Origin: Shouchella hunanensis
Lineage (GTDB): Bacteria; Bacillota; Bacilli; Bacillales; Bacillaceae_D
Assembly: GCF_028735875.1 (NCBI RefSeq)
Contig: NZ_CP117834.1
Location: 3,584,001-3,648,000 of the forward strand
Reading direction: 5' to 3'
Length of the DNA stretch: 64,000 bases
The notes beneath the pieces were generated by a model. The model searched no databases. It saw only the letters and a list, made by a program, of their open reading frames with translations, and had not been told where the DNA came from. The position numbers were made by a program, and so were the translations under genes. Within the stretch, counting starts at the first letter, position 1. Every line of letters starts with the position of its first letter. Positions 53,827 through 63,078 of this stretch are shown here, in pieces.

Positions 53827-54234
53827 TGCTTCTTTAAAGATTCGCTTCGGTTCACGAATGGCTAATCGAGCTAGCTCGTCCGCTTTTTTGTTTTGCTTAC
53901 TCGGAACCCATTTTATGAAGAATAAATCAAATGCCTCAATAAGCTCCTGTGCTTTTTTGACATATGGGTCAAATTGCTTTCGCTTCACATAGCGCTTTTC
54001 AATTGCTTCGCTCACTAAACGAGAATCTGTTTGAACGAGTAAATGACCTAACTGCTTATGCTTGGCAATTGTCAGGGCAATGATAAACGCTTCAAATTCC
54101 GCTTCATGATTATTAAGCAACCCTATATGGTAGCGAAATTCTTCCGTCTGTCCGTCATCATATACGAGTAAAATCCCTATACCAGAAGGGCCCGGATCTC
54201 CTGCGCTTGCTCCATCAATTGACATTCGGTTCAT
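53821..54234 (-). CDS. RNase HI-like protein
   Basis: The 137-residue protein has the ribonuclease H fold. The first acidic residue is in [15 protein letters not shown], a glutamate in [10 protein letters not shown] near residue 48 and an aspartate in [10 protein letters not shown] near 70, with a final aspartate in [11 protein letters not shown] near 120. This group of Bacillus RNase HI-like proteins may act on RNA-DNA hybrids, though some relatives lack activity. The ATG overlaps the gpsB stop (ATGA). The gene end carries the rnpB promoter. Confidence 0.88.
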   Translation of the reverse strand: MNRMSIDGASAGDPGPSGIGILLVYDDGQTEEFRYHIGLLNNHEAEFEAFIIALTIAKHKQLGHLLVQTDSRLVSEAIEKRYVKRKQFDPYVKKAQELIEAFDLFFIKWVPSKQNKKADELARLAIREPKRIFKEAL

Positions 54235-54545
54235 TCGTACATTTTACTTCCGAATACTTTTTTCTCTAAATTAGAAAGACGCTGTAAAATATCATAATTT
54301 GTACTTCCAGCTGATTGTGGGGCACTTTGATTTCGAGTAGGACGATCTGTTTGTCGCTTCATTTCTTGTCTAAGTTCTTCATTTTCTTTCATTAATTGAT
54401 CTACTCTGCGTTGGTATGCTTCATAGTCTTGAATGACAACATCTAGAAATTTGTCTACCTCATCTTGATTGTACCCTCTCATGCCAGTCTTGAAATCTTT
54501 ATCTAGAATCTCCTTGGCATTTAACTTAATCTCCACTGAACTCAT
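54231..54545 (-). CDS. gpsB: Cell division protein GpsB
   Basis: The 104-residue protein starts at ATG 54545 after GAGGTGATAGAA. The N-terminal DivIVA-like domain has [37 protein letters not shown], followed by a coiled coil and a C-terminal helix [16 protein letters not shown] that trimerises the protein. In bacilli GpsB shuttles penicillin-binding proteins between septum and side wall. The neighbourhood (ypsA upstream, rnpB downstream) matches B. subtilis. Confidence 0.95.
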   Translation of the reverse strand: MSSVEIKLNAKEILDKDFKTGMRGYNQDEVDKFLDVVIQDYEAYQRRVDQLMKENEELRQEMKRQTDRPTRNQSAPQSAGSTNYDILQRLSNLEKKVFGSKMYE

Positions 54546-54647
54546 TTCTATCACCTCATGTTCAATTCCCGTTACATTCTATTCTTCCAAAAGTCTGCTA
54601 TAAAGTCAATTTAAACCCGGTGCTTTTGTTATTTTTAAGAAATCTAC

Positions 54648-55184
54648 TTAAAAATCATCTAATGCTTCCCTTCTTGCTTCTTCGATTTCTTCTGGAGAGA
54701 TAACGAAAATAGGCTTGTCCATTGCTTGTGCAACTTTCATATAAAAAAGTGGTGATCCTTCCTTTTCTTCATCGTACAGTACGAGTAAACCATCTGTTTT
54801 CTGCACTAGAAAATCATTTTTCACTTTTAATTGCATTGGGTTTTCATAAGGTCGTTTTGAAATAGAATCAACAAAGTCTGCTTTATCTAGCCGCTCATGA
54901 TAGAGCTCCTTTAATCGCTCATTCCATTTTGATTCTTGCTCTTCAAAAGGTGTTAATAGCCCTAATTTTATATGAGGGTACTCTTCTTGTAATTCATTAA
55001 CAACATCCATTGCCCATTGTTCAACGCCTAGCTGACCACTCATAATAAACCAAGTGACGCCCTCTTCAATCAATGCTATTATTCTTTTTCTTAAGACATA
55101 TTTAATCCATATAACCCCTTCGTGGGATTCATTAAACACGCCAAGCTCATGCATTTTGTAGCCGGTGACGAGTATGGCATTCAC
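54648..55184 (-). CDS. ypsA: YpsA, SLOG-family protein
   Basis: The 178-residue protein starts at GTG 55184 after AGGAGGGGATCAATA; longer frames upstream overlap the cotD terminator. It has the DUF1273/SLOG Rossmann fold with NAILVTGYKMHELGVF at the start, FIMSGQLGVEQWAMDVVNEL near residue 60 and LLVLYDEEKEGSP near 140. In B. subtilis and Staphylococcus YpsA affects cell division; the ligand is unknown. It lies upstream of gpsB in the same direction. Confidence 0.92.
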   Translation of the reverse strand: MNAILVTGYKMHELGVFNESHEGVIWIKYVLRKRIIALIEEGVTWFIMSGQLGVEQWAMDVVNELQEEYPHIKLGLLTPFEEQESKWNERLKELYHERLDKADFVDSISKRPYENPMQLKVKNDFLVQKTDGLLVLYDEEKEGSPLFYMKVAQAMDKPIFVISPEEIEEARREALDDF

Positions 55185-55202
55185 TATTGATCCCCTCCTA
55201 AA

Positions 55203-55228
55203 AAAGAAAGCGAGCTCTTTCGCTCGCT
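55203..55228 (-). terminator. Terminator of the cotD-like gene
   Basis: GCGAGC pairs with GCTCGC across a short A/T loop, and the minus strand continues TTTCTTTTTT. It lies just before the ypsA ribosome binding site. Confidence 0.75.
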
Positions 55229-55236
55229 CCTCAAAC

Positions 55237-55728
55237 TTATTTTTTAAAGCCACTATATGGTGAAACATTAGAAGGCTTCATGTTTGTTGGTGCTGTGTTC
55301 GTTGGTTTTACATTGCTCGCTGGTTTTACGTTGTTCCCTGGTTTCATATTGTTCGTTGGCGCAACATTATTCATTGGCGCCATGTTATTCGGCTTCATAT
55401 TCGCTGGAGAAACATTTGATGGCATATTGTTCATCATTGGCTTCTCACAATATTGTTCGTTCATAACATTTTCCTGCACGCTGTCTGTGTGCGGGTAGTG
55501 ATGAATGTGCTTATATACGTGATTCTTCACGTGGGTAGTGTGTGTAGGATGAATTTCCGGAACGATATATTCTTGCGTGCTTTCTACCACATTATGCTGT
55601 GTTGGATGAACAACTGCTGGTAGCTCTTGCGAACATGTTGGCATCGTCATATTTGGCTTATGATTACCACCACATGGATCACACATAGGTCTTGGTGGGC
55701 AACAGTGATTTGGTCTTTTATGAAACAT
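55237..55728 (-). CDS. cotD: CotD-family spore coat protein
   Basis: The 163-residue protein has the CotD layout. The N-terminus is rich in Cys/Pro/His (HCCPPRPMCDPCGG), then HPTQHNVVESTQEYIVPEIHPTHTTHVKNHVYKHIHHYPH. The last 75 residues are a low-complexity tail of NM-K-P, NNVKP and APTN units. The first part is conserved in Bacillus inner-coat CotD; the repetitive tail is an addition I do not know from B. subtilis. It has a SigmaK-like promoter and a good site AAAGGAGGACTTTAACTT. Position between ypsA and yprB is as in B. subtilis. Confidence 0.88.
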   Translation of the reverse strand: MFHKRPNHCCPPRPMCDPCGGNHKPNMTMPTCSQELPAVVHPTQHNVVESTQEYIVPEIHPTHTTHVKNHVYKHIHHYPHTDSVQENVMNEQYCEKPMMNNMPSNVSPANMKPNNMAPMNNVAPTNNMKPGNNVKPASNVKPTNTAPTNMKPSNVSPYSGFKK

Positions 55729-55762
55729 AAGTTAAAGTCCTCCTTTAATTTTAAGTCACTAT

Positions 55763-55791
55763 TACCTTATGTATCTCCCCACCTAGGTGTA
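55763..55791 (-). promoter_or_regulatory. SigmaK promoter of the cotD-like gene
   Basis: On the minus strand TACA (55788-55791), a 16-base spacer and CATAAGGTA (55763-55771) give a full match to the SigmaK pattern. B. subtilis cotD is expressed under SigmaK. A 10-bp palindrome CACCTAGGTG overlaps the spacer. Confidence 0.7.
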
Positions 55792-55904
55792 CTAGTTGAT
55801 TGACCCAATTTTAGGTGTTTTCTCATTGCCCAATGAATAAAGTCGATTTATCTGTTATTTCTTGCGATATACGTCGACTTATGCGCTTCCCCAGGAAATA
55901 ACGA

Positions 55905-57116
55905 TTATTTCTGCTTTAGACGGTTGATTCGTTTAAGTGCTTGCAGACGTTCCTTCTCTATGGTCGCAAACGATAACGCTTGATTTGCATAGGTAAATGC
56001 CTTCGTGAAATCTTTTAAGTAGTGCTCATATATAAGCGCTAATTCATTAGCACTTTTAAAACGTAACGTCTCATCCTTAAGAGCTTTTTTGAAGTCTGCA
56101 ACCGCTTGTTCATATAATTGCTTTTTCTTATAAGCGTAGCCGCGATAAAAGTAGGCTTCCCCTTTTTGACTGCTTTGCTCCTGAGGGGCATTAATACCAC
56201 TCGTTAACATAGTAGTCGCAACCTCTAGTTCTCCATTACGTTGATGCCATTTTGCGAGCTGCAAACGCTCGTTAAGAGATGTCTGCTCTTCCCAATTAAT
56301 AACTTTCTCTGTTAATTGAGCATAGAGAGCAATTAACGATAATACATCTTGCTCGTGATGTTCAAATACACTCGCAATAAGGCCAGGATCTTGTTCGCGA
56401 ACAAAATCAAAATATAGGAGTGGTACGAGATGAGACGGTGTATCCACATTTCTTTCAATTCCAAGCTTCTCTTCTTCTATAACGCTCAGTTTGCATGATG
56501 GTAGTTCGTTTTTCCACATTCGTCTTGCACTATGAAGCAAATCAAAATGACCAAACTGTGGTAAATGTGGCACTGTATCTCTTAAGTAAGCATGACGTGT
56601 TTTTAAACGTGGCCAGTCAAATGCTTTACCATTAAAACTAACGAGGTGTTCCAGCTGACCAACGTCTTTAAGAAAATAGTGATATAAAGCAGACTCTGCA
56701 TCTGGAGAAGGTAGCAAGTATTGGCGAACAACGATTTCTTCTTCTTCAAAACAAGCAAAACCAAGTAAAAACATTTGCGTACCTGCTCCTGCGCTTAAAC
56801 CAGTTGTTTCTGTATCAAAGAATATAAGTTTATTTATTGGAACCGATCGTCTTGAAAGCGGGTGGGAAAAAGATTGGCTGTCCCATTGATAAAGACCATC
56901 TCTATATGCGCGAAAGGTTTTGAAACCATACTGTGCATCAAGTGAATGTCGAACTTCACGAATATAGCAGACCTGCTCATCAAAAGTATGAGCTACTGTC
57001 TCTAGTGACGCCCAACTTTTTGAAGCTGAACGATTCGCTTCATTTCGTTCCACAATTGGCGTTTCTTCTTGTTTCATATGAACTTCCATTCGCTTTAGTT
57101 TTGCTCGTAATGACAT
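55905..57116 (-). CDS. mrfB: MrfB (YprB) RNase H-like exonuclease with TPR tail
   Basis: The 403-residue protein has a DEDD exonuclease domain with LIFFDTETTGLSAGAGTQMFLLGF near residue 97, NGKAFDWPRLKTR near 160 and the EHHEQDVLSLIALYAQL segment near 260. C-terminal tetratricopeptide-like repeats (about 285-400) follow. In B. subtilis MrfB works with the helicase MrfA to remove mitomycin adducts independently of UvrABC. ATG follows AAAGGAAAAACC. The mrfA gene is 36 bases upstream, so the pair is one operon. Confidence 0.9.
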   Translation of the reverse strand: MSLRAKLKRMEVHMKQEETPIVERNEANRSASKSWASLETVAHTFDEQVCYIREVRHSLDAQYGFKTFRAYRDGLYQWDSQSFSHPLSRRSVPINKLIFFDTETTGLSAGAGTQMFLLGFACFEEEEIVVRQYLLPSPDAESALYHYFLKDVGQLEHLVSFNGKAFDWPRLKTRHAYLRDTVPHLPQFGHFDLLHSARRMWKNELPSCKLSVIEEEKLGIERNVDTPSHLVPLLYFDFVREQDPGLIASVFEHHEQDVLSLIALYAQLTEKVINWEEQTSLNERLQLAKWHQRNGELEVATTMLTSGINAPQEQSSQKGEAYFYRGYAYKKKQLYEQAVADFKKALKDETLRFKSANELALIYEHYLKDFTKAFTYANQALSFATIEKERLQALKRINRLKQK

Positions 57117-57152
57117 GGTTTTTCCTTTCTTTAAATATGGTATGTGAAATTA

Positions 57153-59405
57153 TCAAGCTCTTCTTTGCAAATCACTTATTAATGTGATCACTTTTTTCTT
57201 AAACAATGTGTCTTCCTTTACTTCTCCTACACATGCTGGACATCCTTGTTCGCATAAACAACTTGTAATGAGTTTACTCATATGATCTAAAACCGTGTCA
57301 AGATGGTCATATACTTCTTTAGCAAGTCCGATGCCTCCTGGATAAGCATCATAAATGAACACAGTCGGTTTCCCTGACACATCTGCTTTCACTTGGGGTG
57401 TTACGTGAATATCACTTCGTTCACACATAAGATGTAGTGGTGCGACATGATGAAGCAGTGTTGCAAAGCTCATGAGCATGTCTTCGATCTCTTTAGGTTC
57501 TGCAAATTCGGCAGGAAATGTTACCCACATACCACTCGTATGCATCTCTTCTTCAGGTAAGTGAACAGGGCCAGATCCAATGTTTTCCATAGTCGTTAAT
57601 CGAATTTTTTTAAAGATCGTTACTTTTCCTGTTACAGATACATCTCCATAGGATAAGTGCGCCTGTCTTCGCTGGCTGAAAGCATCCTCTTCCAAAATGG
57701 TTAAAGAGACGGCTAAATTGGCATCCGTAAAGTAATCAACTTTTACTTCTCGCACGAACGCTTTCTTTTCATCCCAATCCAAATATTCAACTTGAAATTG
57801 TATACCTTGATGAAGATAAATGGCTTCATCATGGAGTAACGTCATGGCACTAAACCGATCCATCTCGCCAATTACTTTATGCGTCGTTACGTCACTTTGA
57901 TCAATAATCACAACATTTTCTTGAGAAGCAGAGCGTAGACTAATGCCATGGGCAGGAAAGGCGTCCGTCATCCAGTACCAGCGATCTTTTTTTTGTAAAA
58001 GCACTTGTTTTTCAGTTAAATACATTAAATAGTCGTCGACTACTTCACCAATAAATTGATCTCCTACTTGAAATGGCAGTTCATATGCCGCACACTTTAA
58101 ATGATCCAAATAAATGATTAAATTTAAAGGATTAACTCGCGCTGTTTCTGGGTTGCGATTAAAAAAGTATTCTGGATGATTCATAATGTATTGATCAATT
58201 GGTGAAGACGACGCGACCATAATAATTGCCGCTTCATTTTGTCTTCTGCCAGCTCGGCCAGCTTGCTGCCAAGCACTCGCTATTGAACCCGGATACCCGG
58301 TCAAAATACATACTTCGAGTTGACCAATATCAACACCTAATTCAAGAGCATTTGTGGATACTACACCAATAATTTCACCGCTACGCAACCCTTTTTCAAT
58401 CTCTCGTCGTTGATTAGGCAAATACCCACCACGATATCCAGCAATGGTTTTTTTACCAAACGTATGCTTAATCATTTGCTGTAATTTTGTTAAGATGAGC
58501 TCTACTCTCACGCGACTTCTAGCAAATAGAATAGTTTGAATCCCTTCACGAAGAAAACCTTCTGCTAGTTCTTGTGCAGAGCGCATCGCACTTTGCCTAA
58601 TTTGCAGAGGCTCGTTAACGACTGGAGGGTTGTAAAACAGAAAATGTTTTTTTCCAGAAGGTGCACCGTTTTGATCGATGATGTGAAAAGATTCTCGGAC
58701 TAATGTCTCCGCTAACGCCTTCGGATTGGCAATGGTTGCCGATGTACATATAAACGTTGGATTCGAACCATAGTAGGCACAAATACGCTTTAGCCGTGCA
58801 ATCACATTTGCTACGTGGCTTCCGAATACACCTCTATACGTATGGAGCTCATCAATGACGATATAATCTAGGCGCTCAAAAAAAGCAACCCATTTTGTGT
58901 GATGAGGCAAAATAGCTGAATGGAGCATGTCAGGATTTGTTATAACAACATTGCCTGACTGACGGACATTCGAGCGAATCTGTGGCGCTGTATCACCGTC
59001 ATACGTATGACATTTTAATGAAACGCCAATATCACTAATCATTTCATTTAGTTCTGCCATCTGGTCCTGGGCCAACGCTTTTGTTGGAAACAAGTAAAGG
59101 GCTCGGCTAGAAGCGTCCTTTAAAAAAGATGTCAGTACCGGAAGATGGTAGCAAAGCGATTTTCCTGATGCGGTCGGTGTTACAGTAACGAAATGATCGC
59201 CTCTCTGACTGGACTCTAGTGCCTCCTTTTGGTGACAATAAAGTTCACTAATTCCTCGTTTACGCAAGCCATGGCAAATTTTCATATCAAGCCATTCGGG
59301 AAATGGCTCTGTTTTCGCATTCTTCGCTTCTATTTCATGCCAATAAATGATCTGTTTATCTTGTTTTAATTCCTGTAATTTTTGTTGTAATGTTTTTTTA
59401 AACAT
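57153..59405 (-). CDS. mrfA: MrfA (YprA) DNA-repair helicase
   Basis: The 750-residue helicase starts at ATG 59405 after TTTGAGGTGGATC. It has Walker A VTPTASGKSLCYHL near residue 80, the DEAH-type box IVIDELHTYRG near 188, ICTSATIANP near 222, VVSTNALELGVDIG near 350 and QQAGRAGRRQNEA near 385. The C-terminal DUF1998 zinc-binding region carries CLCEQGCPACVGE near 730. In B. subtilis it unwinds 3'-5' and is specific for mitomycin C damage with MrfB. Order mrfA-mrfB is conserved. Confidence 0.92.
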   Translation of the reverse strand: MFKKTLQQKLQELKQDKQIIYWHEIEAKNAKTEPFPEWLDMKICHGLRKRGISELYCHQKEALESSQRGDHFVTVTPTASGKSLCYHLPVLTSFLKDASSRALYLFPTKALAQDQMAELNEMISDIGVSLKCHTYDGDTAPQIRSNVRQSGNVVITNPDMLHSAILPHHTKWVAFFERLDYIVIDELHTYRGVFGSHVANVIARLKRICAYYGSNPTFICTSATIANPKALAETLVRESFHIIDQNGAPSGKKHFLFYNPPVVNEPLQIRQSAMRSAQELAEGFLREGIQTILFARSRVRVELILTKLQQMIKHTFGKKTIAGYRGGYLPNQRREIEKGLRSGEIIGVVSTNALELGVDIGQLEVCILTGYPGSIASAWQQAGRAGRRQNEAAIIMVASSSPIDQYIMNHPEYFFNRNPETARVNPLNLIIYLDHLKCAAYELPFQVGDQFIGEVVDDYLMYLTEKQVLLQKKDRWYWMTDAFPAHGISLRSASQENVVIIDQSDVTTHKVIGEMDRFSAMTLLHDEAIYLHQGIQFQVEYLDWDEKKAFVREVKVDYFTDANLAVSLTILEEDAFSQRRQAHLSYGDVSVTGKVTIFKKIRLTTMENIGSGPVHLPEEEMHTSGMWVTFPAEFAEPKEIEDMLMSFATLLHHVAPLHLMCERSDIHVTPQVKADVSGKPTVFIYDAYPGGIGLAKEVYDHLDTVLDHMSKLITSCLCEQGCPACVGEVKEDTLFKKKVITLISDLQRRA

Positions 59406-59567
59406 GATCCACCTCAAAAACGTCTTCTTCTTCTATTTTAGCGAATGGTTGTTCTGTTGGCTACTAGCAATTTATCACTCTATTTTTTTGAGGAGTAGTG
59501 TAAAAGCTTTTTGTTTATTGTATACTAATAGATATTTCGATTTACGAAGTTTAAGGAGGTAGAAACA

Positions 59568-61367
59568 ATGACACTCACACACCGACAAGAGATTCCACTT
59601 GAAGAAACGTGGGATTTAAACGATCTTTTCTTATCAGATAAAGATTGGGAGCAAGCACGTCAGCACGTAGAAAAAGAAGCAGAGAAATTATCTTTATTTA
59701 CAGAAAAAATTGGCGAACGGGCAGAAAATCTAGCCAATGCTTTGCAGGCAAGAGAAGCATTGATGAAAAAACTAGTGCCTATTGTTACCTATGCGACGTT
59801 GTCCTTATCGAGCGATGGTACAAATGCATCCGCTCAAGGAAACGCAAGCCTTGCTCAAAGCACACAAGCTCTTGTTCAAGCAGAATTAGCAAAGCTTGAA
59901 GCGGAGATCATAAAACTACCAGAAGCTGTCATTGAACAGTTTCAACAGGAGAATGAACTGCTTCAATCGTTCCACGTATTTTTAGATAAACTACTTGAAT
60001 CAAAACCATTTTCACTCTCTTCTGAAACGGAAGAAGTGCTTGCTTCTCTTACACCAATTTTGACAAATCCCTATTCAACTTATTTAACAAGTAAAGCCGC
60101 TGACATGACTTTTCCAGATTTCATTGGTGCAAATGGCGAACAAAAGCCGCTTTCTTTTGCCAGGTTTGAAGACCAGTATGAGCTGTCTGCTAATACAGAA
60201 GAACGACGACATGCTTTCATTACGTTTGATGATACGTTGAAGCAGTACGAGCATACTTATGCGAAACTTTACGCCGGAGAAGTTATGAAACAAGTAACCC
60301 TCGCACGCCTACGTGGGTATGACTCTGTTGAGCATATGCTATTGCACAGTCAACAAGTGACGCCAACGATGTACCATAACCAGCTAGATATTATCTATAA
60401 AGAGCTAGCACCTCATATGCAGCGGTATGCAAAACTAAAAAAAGACGTTTTAGGTCTTGAATCTTTTGGCTTTTCTGACTTAAAAGCCCCTCTCGACCCT
60501 GAATTTGAACCGCCTACAACATACGATCAAGCTTATGAGACGATTATAGAAGCGCTTAAACCCCTCGGCGAAGACTATAGTCGCATGCTTGTGAAGGCTA
60601 AAAATGAACGCTGGGTAGACCGAGCAGACAATATCGGCAAGGCTACTGGTGCCTTTTGCTCTAGTCCCTACGGATACCACCCTTATATCTTATTAACATG
60701 GAAAGATACGATGCGCGGTGCTTTTATTTTAGCTCATGAACTCGGACATGCTGGACATTTTTATAACGCAAATGATGCCCAACCACTACATGCGACACGT
60801 CCTTCTACGTATTGTATTGAAGCACCCTCTACAATGAATGAGCTGTTTCTTGGAAATCACCTTCTAGCGTCAACCGATGATCCGCGAATGAAGCGTTGGG
60901 TTATTCTTCAATTTATCGGTACGTACTACCACAATTTCGTCACTCACTTATTAGAAGGTGAATTTCAACGCAGAGTTTATGCACTTGCGGAGAATGGCAC
61001 ACCGTTAACCGCCATTACGTTGCGCGAAACAAAGCAAGCGGTTCTCTCTGGTTTTTGGGGTGATGCAGTTGAGATTACAGAACGAGCTGGGCGTACATGG
61101 ATGCGCCAACCTCACTATTATATGGGCCTATATCCATACACTTACTCTGCTGGTTTAACAGCAGCAACAAAAGCCTACACGCTCTATCAAGACCAAGGTC
61201 AACCAGTTATTGACCAATGGCTAAGCATGCTTCGCGCTGGCGGAACACTTCAGCCGCTTGAGCTGTTTAAACTGGCTGGAGTTGATATGGAAAAGAAAGA
61301 AACGATACAAGATGCGGTTGCATATGTCGGTTCTCTCATTTCAGAGCTTGAAAATAGCTATCAATAA
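59568..61367 (+). CDS. pepF: Oligoendopeptidase F
   Basis: The 599-residue M3-family zinc peptidase has the motif HELGH at residues 390-394, preceded by GAFILA, and EAPSTMNELFLGNHLL near 423 that supplies the third ligand. The long helical N-terminal domain (about 1-200) covers the active cleft, as in PepF. It degrades peptides of roughly 7-17 residues in the cytoplasm. ATG follows TTAAGGAGGTAGAAACA. It is monocistronic and divergent from mrfA. Confidence 0.95.
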   Translation: MTLTHRQEIPLEETWDLNDLFLSDKDWEQARQHVEKEAEKLSLFTEKIGERAENLANALQAREALMKKLVPIVTYATLSLSSDGTNASAQGNASLAQSTQALVQAELAKLEAEIIKLPEAVIEQFQQENELLQSFHVFLDKLLESKPFSLSSETEEVLASLTPILTNPYSTYLTSKAADMTFPDFIGANGEQKPLSFARFEDQYELSANTEERRHAFITFDDTLKQYEHTYAKLYAGEVMKQVTLARLRGYDSVEHMLLHSQQVTPTMYHNQLDIIYKELAPHMQRYAKLKKDVLGLESFGFSDLKAPLDPEFEPPTTYDQAYETIIEALKPLGEDYSRMLVKAKNERWVDRADNIGKATGAFCSSPYGYHPYILLTWKDTMRGAFILAHELGHAGHFYNANDAQPLHATRPSTYCIEAPSTMNELFLGNHLLASTDDPRMKRWVILQFIGTYYHNFVTHLLEGEFQRRVYALAENGTPLTAITLRETKQAVLSGFWGDAVEITERAGRTWMRQPHYYMGLYPYTYSAGLTAATKAYTLYQDQGQPVIDQWLSMLRAGGTLQPLELFKLAGVDMEKKETIQDAVAYVGSLISELENSYQ

Positions 61368-61402
61368 AGAAAACGGGATGCATCAGCATCCCGTTTTCTT
61401 TA
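61365..61402. terminator. Bidirectional terminator between pepF and the coiled-coil gene
   Basis: Perfect 17-bp arms (TAAAGAAAACGGGATGC and complement) around ATCA. Both the pepF stop and the stop of the convergent gene lie in the ends of the arms. Confidence 0.9.
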
Positions 61403-62092
61403 TTTATCTTCTTCGTTTGCTTGAAGCAACGCTTTATAGCCAGATCGTGTTAATTGATTGTCTTCATCAATATAATTAGAGTTCGCAAGTGATTGATTAC
61501 TCTCTTTGGATAAACGCGGTAGTAGACGCTGAATTTCTTCATTTAGTGCAGCAAATGAGCCTGATTCTAAAATGTCCGGATCCATTGATGCCGCAATTTC
61601 CCGCATTGGTGATTGTTTAACAAATAACTTCTTTGTTCCTTTAACAACGTTCATTAAACGACTCGACGCATTAAGCCATTCTTGACGAACTCTCGATGTT
61701 TCAGTATCGGTTTGTTCGAGGCGTTCACGAATTTTTTCTTTTTCCAGCTCTGCTAATTCGGTTTTACTTAATAGTTCTTCAAACAATTGAGTTCGATCCA
61801 AATCAAGCTTTTGTAATTGATATTCTTTTTCTTGTAACGCAACAAGATCATGTTCTTTTGTTTTTTCATGCTCATGATCGAGCTCTACTTTCTCGTCTTG
61901 ATCCTTTTTTATAAATTGATCGAGCTTCTCTTCTAATCGCTTTGTTTTTAAAACAAGAAACACAAATAAAGCGATTAAAGCAGATAGGACGACAATTTGA
62001 TACCATAAATGGCTCAGTAGCGCTAAACAAAACACACCGACTAAAACCACTCCAGCGAGTGCATAAAGCCAACTGCTTCTTTGTTCTTTCAA
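61400..62092 (-). CDS. Membrane-anchored coiled-coil protein, unknown
   Basis: I do not recognise the family. The 230-residue protein has two N-terminal membrane helices (about 8-28 and 31-48), a charged coiled coil (about 50-140, with heptads of Lys/Glu/Leu), and a C-terminal polar region ending DNQLTRSGYKALLQ. The start is TTG 62092; AAAGG lies 11 bases upstream, a poor spacing. An envelope or division-related scaffold is a possibility from the layout alone. Confidence 0.7.
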   Translation of the reverse strand: MKEQRSSWLYALAGVVLVGVFCLALLSHLWYQIVVLSALIALFVFLVLKTKRLEEKLDQFIKKDQDEKVELDHEHEKTKEHDLVALQEKEYQLQKLDLDRTQLFEELLSKTELAELEKEKIRERLEQTDTETSRVRQEWLNASSRLMNVVKGTKKLFVKQSPMREIAASMDPDILESGSFAALNEEIQRLLPRLSKESNQSLANSNYIDEDNQLTRSGYKALLQANEEDK

Positions 62093-62201
62093 CCTACATT
62101 CAACCTTTCTTTGATGCTTATCGTTTAAAAGCAGTTTAACGAAGTTTCGATTTTTTGTCCACTTTTAATAAGAAAGGCTCATGCTTACATGCCGAACCGA
62201 T

Positions 62202-62816
62202 TTAGCCACGTAATGTGTCATACCAGCGTTTTGCTTCGTCAATTTCTTCGCGTAGCAATTGATGGCCACCTGTTGTCCAATAGCTTTCAACAGATGCCCC
62301 TGCTTGTTGTAAATCTGTAATGAGGGTGTTCGTTTGCTCAGCTGGAATCATAGGATCATTTTTTCCTGCGCCAACAAACACAGCCGTTTCGCTTAAATTC
62401 GGTAATTGTTGCTTTTCTTGCGGAACCATTGCATGGAACAAAAATACGCCTTTAAAAACAGAGCCGTGTTCATATAGAAGATTAGCGGCGATGTTGGCAC
62501 CATTTGAGTAGCCAATCGCATATACATCTTGACCTTGAAACTTGTACTGAGAAGCTACTTGTTGTAAAAAATCGTTTAATTCATCCGTACGCTTCTTTAA
62601 ATCTTCCATATCAAAAACACCTTCTTGCAAACGGCGGAAAAAGCGAGGCATTCCATTCTCTAAGACATTTCCGCGAACACCTAGTACATTGGCTTTATCA
62701 TCGATCATCTTTGCGAGAGGCAACAAATCGCTTTCATTCCCACCAGTTCCATGAAGCAGCACAAAAGTCGGTTCACCGTTCTCTTTTTCTTGAAATACAT
62801 GTTTATGTTCGCTCAT
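62202..62816 (-). CDS. Alpha/beta-hydrolase, carboxylesterase/MhqD-like
   Basis: The 204-residue protein starts at ATG 62816 after ATGGAGGAATAAAC; the longer frame upstream covers a terminator. The oxyanion motif VLLHGTGGNESDL lies near residue 18, the nucleophile serine in YAIGYSNGANIA near 102, the acid in GAGKNDPMIP near 150 and the histidine in TTGGHQL near 183. It resembles phospholipase/carboxylesterase proteins such as B. subtilis MhqD, which responds to quinones. No regulator is adjacent. Confidence 0.88.
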   Translation of the reverse strand: MSEHKHVFQEKENGEPTFVLLHGTGGNESDLLPLAKMIDDKANVLGVRGNVLENGMPRFFRRLQEGVFDMEDLKKRTDELNDFLQQVASQYKFQGQDVYAIGYSNGANIAANLLYEHGSVFKGVFLFHAMVPQEKQQLPNLSETAVFVGAGKNDPMIPAEQTNTLITDLQQAGASVESYWTTGGHQLLREEIDEAKRWYDTLRG

Positions 62817-62893
62817 GTTTATTCCTCCATACACATTTTTGTTTCCTTTACTATAACAAAGAAGATAATAGTTTACCACTAAACTGTACTCAA

Positions 62894-62930
62894 TAAAAAA
62901 AGAATTAGCCACAGGACTAATCCTTTTTTT
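62894..62930 (-). terminator. Terminator of the 52-residue gene
   Basis: AGAATTAG pairs with CTAATCCT (one G-T) across CCACAGGA; T runs follow on both strands. It overlaps the end of the gene. Confidence 0.65.
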
Positions 62931-63078
62931 CGTTTTTAAGCGCGTCAATTTCTTCTTCTAAAACAGAGACGTATTCTTCGTAAATCTCAATAAAAGCTTC
63001 TCGTCGGTATTGTTCTTCTTCTTTTCGCATTTCGTCAATTTTAAAACGGTATTCTTCTTTTGAAGGTGTAAAGCTCAT
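62917..63078 (-). CDS. Small highly charged protein
   Basis: The 53-residue protein starts at ATG 63078 after GAAGGAGGAGAGAAG and is almost entirely charged helix (KIDEMRKEEEQYRREAFIEIYEEYVSVLEEEIDALK). Family not recognised. It lies 100 bases upstream of the esterase with a terminator between, so it is probably its own unit. Confidence 0.65.
   Translation of the reverse strand: MSFTPSKEEYRFKIDEMRKEEEQYRREAFIEIYEEYVSVLEEEIDALKNEKKD

Noticed and set aside
53532-53992. Overlapping plus-strand frames of 60-89 codons
   Set aside because: They cover RNase P RNA and the end of the RNase H-like gene on the opposite strand.
62817-62948. 44-residue extension of the esterase
   Set aside because: It overlaps the previous gene's terminator and end; ATG 62816 has GGAGG at the right distance.
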